A stretch of 64,000 nt of DNA from Panax quinquefolius. Its lineage: Eukaryota; Streptophyta; Magnoliopsida; Apiales; Araliaceae. The notes beneath the pieces were generated by a model. That model was given only the letters and a program-made list of their open reading frames with translations. It searched no databases and was not told where the DNA came from. The stretch's first letter is position 1. Every line of letters starts with the position of its first letter. Shown here one piece after another: positions 60,667-64,000 of this stretch. A program made the position numbers and the translations under genes. Location: NCBI GenBank assembly GCA_020205615.1, contig CM035164.1, forward strand, positions 126,211,537 to 126,275,536, given 5' to 3'.

Positions 60667-60670
<4 letters not shown>

Positions 60671-60702
<32 letters not shown>

Positions 60703-60864
60703 TGTCTATTTTCAGTTAGTCATAAAAAGCGAACTAGACACGAACTGACTATATCGACGATTTTATCCGTCGCTATAAAATAGAAAATCGTTTTTCTATG
60801 CTATAGTGACGGATAAAACCGTCGATATAATCGGTTCGTTTTTAATTCGGTTCGCTGGAGAGAC

Positions 60865-60906
<42 letters not shown>
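60671..60906. mobile_element. Small palindromic element flanked by (TA)n (Micron-like MITE)
   Basis: (TA)n tracts at about 60671-60700 and 60871-60906 bracket about 170 bp with ends CTGTCTATTTTCAG and GGAGAGACAG. The inner arms are inverted copies, TATCGACGATTTTATCCGTC against GACGGATAAAACCGTCGATA. Insertion into TA microsatellites is the hallmark of Micron-type elements. There is no coding capacity. Confidence 0.7.
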
Positions 60907-60911
<5 letters not shown>

Positions 60912-62800
60912 GATTTAATTTTTAGCGTTTAAATCTGACCACTATGAGATAGAGATTTCTCAATAGAGAAATATTATTTTTACATAAGTTTTTAATATTT
61001 TTACATGGTCTCTCTTCACATGAAGATGAGATTCACTTTCTTCTCGTGTAAAAAAAAATGTATAAAATTATTAAAAATACATTTGAAAATATCCATTTAC
61101 TTCTCAATATCCAGGTTCGCTTGCTAGTACATCGTCTCATCACCACCCTATATATATTATGATGATTTGAACATTTGGCTAATTGATTTATTCAACTAAT
61201 TTTCTAGGTAGATAATAAATAAATCAATTAATTTTCTAGGTAGATGATAAATAAACAAATTTGTCAAATGGATAGAGATTGGAGAGCATGGAGTATATTT
61301 CACATGTCCTATTCGAATATTCAGTGGACAAGATGCAATATTAGACATACAAATACCACATCGTCATAAAAATAAAATAATAATTCAAGGTACGTATGGT
61401 ATGGATTATTCCACATGTATTGCGACAATTAAATAAAGGTAATTGTTAAATTCACAATATTTTTTTATTATTTTTACAATAAAAGTGTCGCTATAGATGC
61501 ATAACGACGGTGAAAACCGTTGCTATAGGATCTATAGCAACACTTTTGTTGTAAAAATAATAATTTATGTTGTGGATTTAACAATTCCCTAAAATAAAAT
61601 AGTCTCATTTTTAAAACTTGGGGTATCGTCCTAATTCAATATTTTAATACGAGTATTATTTTATTTCTTCCGTCTCAGGATAAAAGTTCTGATGAATTTT
61701 TCAAACATATTAAGAAGATGAATGAAATGACAAAATTGCCCATAATAATTTCATTAATTATTTTTAATGTAGGTGAGAGAGTGACTTTCTAACTATTCAA
61801 TTCAAAATATTATCTCTCCATACTTATTAAATATGGAGAGAGAATTAGAATAAAAAAAGTATGAGATATTTAATGTTACGGACATAATAGTAAAAAATGT
61901 GTAAAAATTTTGTTATTAAAAGAAAGTGGACATTTAACATGGGACTACCCAAAATAGTAATAAGAATTTTTATCATGAGAGAGAGTATTATATAATCTGA
62001 TGTCATAAATAAATATAATATTAACACAGAAGATAATATGATACTTTTTAATTAACGTTTTAAGAAAAAATATACTTAATAGTATTATATTTAATTGATC
62101 AAATTAAGTTTATAAAATATTAATGTTAACTTTTAAAAAAAATTCTTAAAATCTACGAACTACATATAAAAAGAACAAAATTCTCGTCAAAACGGTTGAT
62201 TATAATCAAAGCAGTTGCCATTTATTATATTCGTTCGACCAACGACTATTCAATCACGGAATGAGTCGCTAAAGATGACAACTTGGTACCACGTTAAATA
62301 AAAAAAAATCTTGAATAAATTTAGGCTGAATTATAATGGTGAAATTTATTATCGATATTTATACATGTAAATTTAATATTTTTACAAGTTTTTTTTATAT
62401 GAATAGTGAGTAGTTACACCTCATATCAAATTTATTTATAAAAATATTAATTTTTATTAATATATAAAATTAATATAAATTATAAAAAAGCTCCACTTAT
62501 TATACATTTGTTCAAAAAATTATTATTAATTTTTTGTTTACATCTCACTCCAATTAAAAAGTTAATCCCAATATATATTATTTTTTTTAATAAAAAACAG
62601 AGGAAAAAGAAAATAGACAACTTGTAAAGAGTCGTATGAATGTATGATTATGTATATATGTGTAGAGTGGACATATTACAATTACAAAGATCCCACAAGT
62701 CGAATCCCCAAATTTAGCAATCTTGGAAATAAAAAGAGAGCAAGAATTTAGCAATAAAAAAGGTTATGCAATTTACTATTTGAGAGAAGGTTTTAAGAAA
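60907..62800. other. Intergenic, AT-rich, with one MITE
   Basis: No gene seen. The MITE at about 61440-61592 is listed separately. The remainder is low-complexity. Confidence 0.5.
61440..61592. mobile_element. Palindromic MITE
   Basis: Inverted ends AATTGTTAAATTCACAA and TTGTGGATTTAACAATT frame inner arms ACAATAAAAGTGTCGCTATAG and ATAGCAACACTTTTGTTGTAA around a CCGTTGCTATAGG centre. The word AACGACGGTGAAAACCGT shares the GACGGT...ACCGTC theme of the element at 60.7 kb. No clear target duplication; superfamily not assigned. Confidence 0.65.
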
Positions 62801-63041
62801 TACAGATTAGGAACTGACGAGGCAAATAGTGGTAGTCGTAGTACTTAAGATTTTTTACAGAGCTAGCAGAGAGATTTCTGGGGTTTTAAAAAAATTGATT
62901 CTTCTTTTTCTTTTTTTGGGGGAGTTGACTATGAATCTTTTAATGGTTTCTTTGGTTTTTGTTCAGACGTTCACAATTTTCAAGGATGCAGCTGGAGTCG
63001 CAGGTATGCTCCATATCTCTCTCTTTATATATCTGCCTATA

Positions 63042-63085
<44 letters not shown>
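63042..63085. repeat. (TA)n microsatellite
   Basis: About 20 TA units within the intron-like stretch near the right edge. Unlike the tracts at 43.3, 57.0 and 60.7 kb it has no palindromic element beside it. Confidence 0.9.
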
Positions 63086-63089
<4 letters not shown>

Positions 63090-63604
63090 CATGTTTTTGT
63101 AAATGTTATGGTGATGGCTAAAACTTATGTGATATCTTGTGGACTACAATTGAAAAAGACCCATTAATTGAGAATTGGAATATCATGAATTTGATGGGTT
63201 TTGTGTTGTTTAGCTTGATTCGTCTTTTTATTATCATTGTGTTTGAATATTGGTGTTTCTTGGGTTTGTTTGGTTATGCACGGATGAATACAGGGCTAGT
63301 TTTTAATTATACACAGTTTTGCAGTTTTTATATTATAAGGCTACTTTATTTAGTTGTTGGTTTATTTCTTCGATTGGATTGTAATTCTATTAAATTGGTC
63401 TGGACGTTGTGTTGTATGGCTCTTTGGTTTCTTGATTGTTGCAACTGCAACAGTCTTATTTAGGTGACGGAAGAGATAAGAGAAGTCCCTTTGTGCCCAT
63501 TGTGAAATACTGAAATAGCTGGGAGGATTTAAGCCATAGGGTTAATTCACCTGATAACCACTAAACAAATGTTAGAAGATAGATCACAACCAGTTATAGA
63601 CATG

Positions 63605-63740
63605 GAACCAGCAGATGTTAGCTCCAATGGTACCAACCCCACCCATGGTATCCATGAGGTGGGGGTTCAAATTCCCCTTGCCAGTTGGAACTTTCAAAGT
63701 GTTGGCAATGAGTAGATTGTTGTAGGGAGGGGTGCTAGCT
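63605..63740 (+). mobile_element. tRNA-derived SINE-like sequence
   Basis: TTAGCTCCAATGGTACC (63619-63635) fits the RNA polymerase III A box and GGTTCAAATTC (63664-63674) fits the B box, at the spacing seen in tRNA genes. It does not fold into a tRNA that I can recognise, so a SINE head or tRNA relic is more likely. Confidence 0.5.
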
Positions 63741-63743
63741 AGC

Positions 63744-63785
63744 TGGGGGTGGGGGAGGGGGGGGGGGGGGGAGGGGGGAGGGGGG
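63744..63785 (+). repeat. G-tract, G-quadruplex-prone
   Basis: Five or more runs of 4-15 G separated by single A or T bases. Confidence 0.85.
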
Positions 63786-64000
63786 AATACGGTTTCTTAA
63801 ATATACCCCCGCAAAAATTATAGATATTGAAATTATCCTCTGTACCCATACTGAATTATGTGGTCATAAACTACTTGTGTGTGCATGTGGAATCTGAAAA
63901 TTTGAATATTTTCTACATTGGAGATGCCTTGATGTGGATATTTGTATGTGTTGAGCCAAGAAGATTTTACAGTTGCAGTCATGCAAACTTCTTGGGATGG

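Larger units (their letters stand above)
57070..60670. other. Mosaic of host-gene exon fragments with inverted ends
   Basis: A segment with exon-like pieces in both directions and no complete gene. A CT-rich 5' UTR-like block with donor CGGAAG/GTAAAG lies at 57170-57473 (+). An acyltransferase-like exon is at 58272-58377 (+) and an unknown exon at 58738-58850 (+). Kinase-like exons lie at 59792-59710 and 59526-59430 (-), and a 5' UTR-like block at 60656-60430 (-). The ends carry inverted ACGCGGGTC/GATCCGGGTC words (57131-57160 and 60638-60668). It could be a gene-capturing (Pack-type) transposon or the decayed remains of two facing genes. Confidence 0.45.
62801..64000 (+). other. Possible 5' end of a host gene
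   Basis: Exon-like ACGTTCACAATTTTCAAGG...GTCGCAG (62967-63002) lies between a TTTGTTCAG acceptor and a GTATGC donor. A long TG-rich intron-like stretch with (TA)n (63042-63083) follows. At the window edge, TTTTACAG is followed by TTGCAGTCATGCAAACTTCT, a possible second exon with a start codon (ATG at about 63980). The product cannot be told from so little sequence. Confidence 0.3.

Noticed and set aside
63619..63690. Functional tRNA gene
   Set aside because: A- and B-box matches are present, but the arms do not pair into a cloverleaf that I can draw and no anticodon stem is evident.

Overview
The window is plant nuclear DNA, most likely from a dicot. It is AT-rich and intron-containing, with one intact plant cell-wall sugar gene surrounded by plant LTR retrotransposons, (TA)n microsatellites and small foldback elements. 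A run of exactly 100 N at 14235-14334 marks an assembly gap. Many relics carry 1-2 base indels, so either decay or imperfect polishing breaks their frames. No prokaryotic features, CRISPR array or rRNA gene were seen.

Layout. 1-330 holds a fragment of a plant transposon-type reading frame. 2362-4478 (minus) is the only convincing intact host gene, a two-exon UDP-L-rhamnose synthase (RHM) of 672 residues, with a leader intron and a promoter over a (TA)n tract. 6817-13068 is a degenerate minus-strand Ty1/copia element (RLC-1) with about 860-bp LTRs and a perfect 5-bp target duplication. 13150-14234 is gene-like debris ending at the gap. 14335-16926 is a very long gypsy-type LTR (variant C) that sits inside a second minus-strand copia relic (RLC-2, 16927-20070).

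20848-42365 is bracketed by the short LTRs of a third copia element (RLC-3, plus strand). Its gag is split by a scrambled gypsy relic (about 21.5-25.98 kb). Its reverse transcriptase is cut at 28653 by a pile of 2.6-2.7 kb gypsy LTRs in both orientations (variants A, B and D) plus integrase fragments. 43297-57069 is a long-armed foldback DNA element in (TA)n tracts, split by a complete but decayed 12.6-kb Ty3/gypsy element (44245-56860, probably Tekay/Del). That element carries a solo variant-B LTR in its integrase (51105-53806).

57.1-60.7 kb is a mosaic of host-gene exon fragments with inverted GGGTC-containing ends. It is followed by a small palindromic element in (TA)n (60671-60906), another MITE (about 61440-61592) and the 5' part of a possible host gene (62.8-64.0 kb) with a SINE-like insertion and a G-tract.

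The genes do not form a pathway. RHM makes UDP-rhamnose for pectin and flavonoid glycosylation, and the rest is mobile DNA. The most interesting signals are in the retroelement non-coding DNA. First, there are two classes of tandem hairpin modules downstream of the TATA box in all the related gypsy LTR variants, with compensatory and G-U changes in the stems. Second, RLC-1 has, at the primer-binding position, a 14-bp sequence complementary to its own U5 rather than to a tRNA 3' end.
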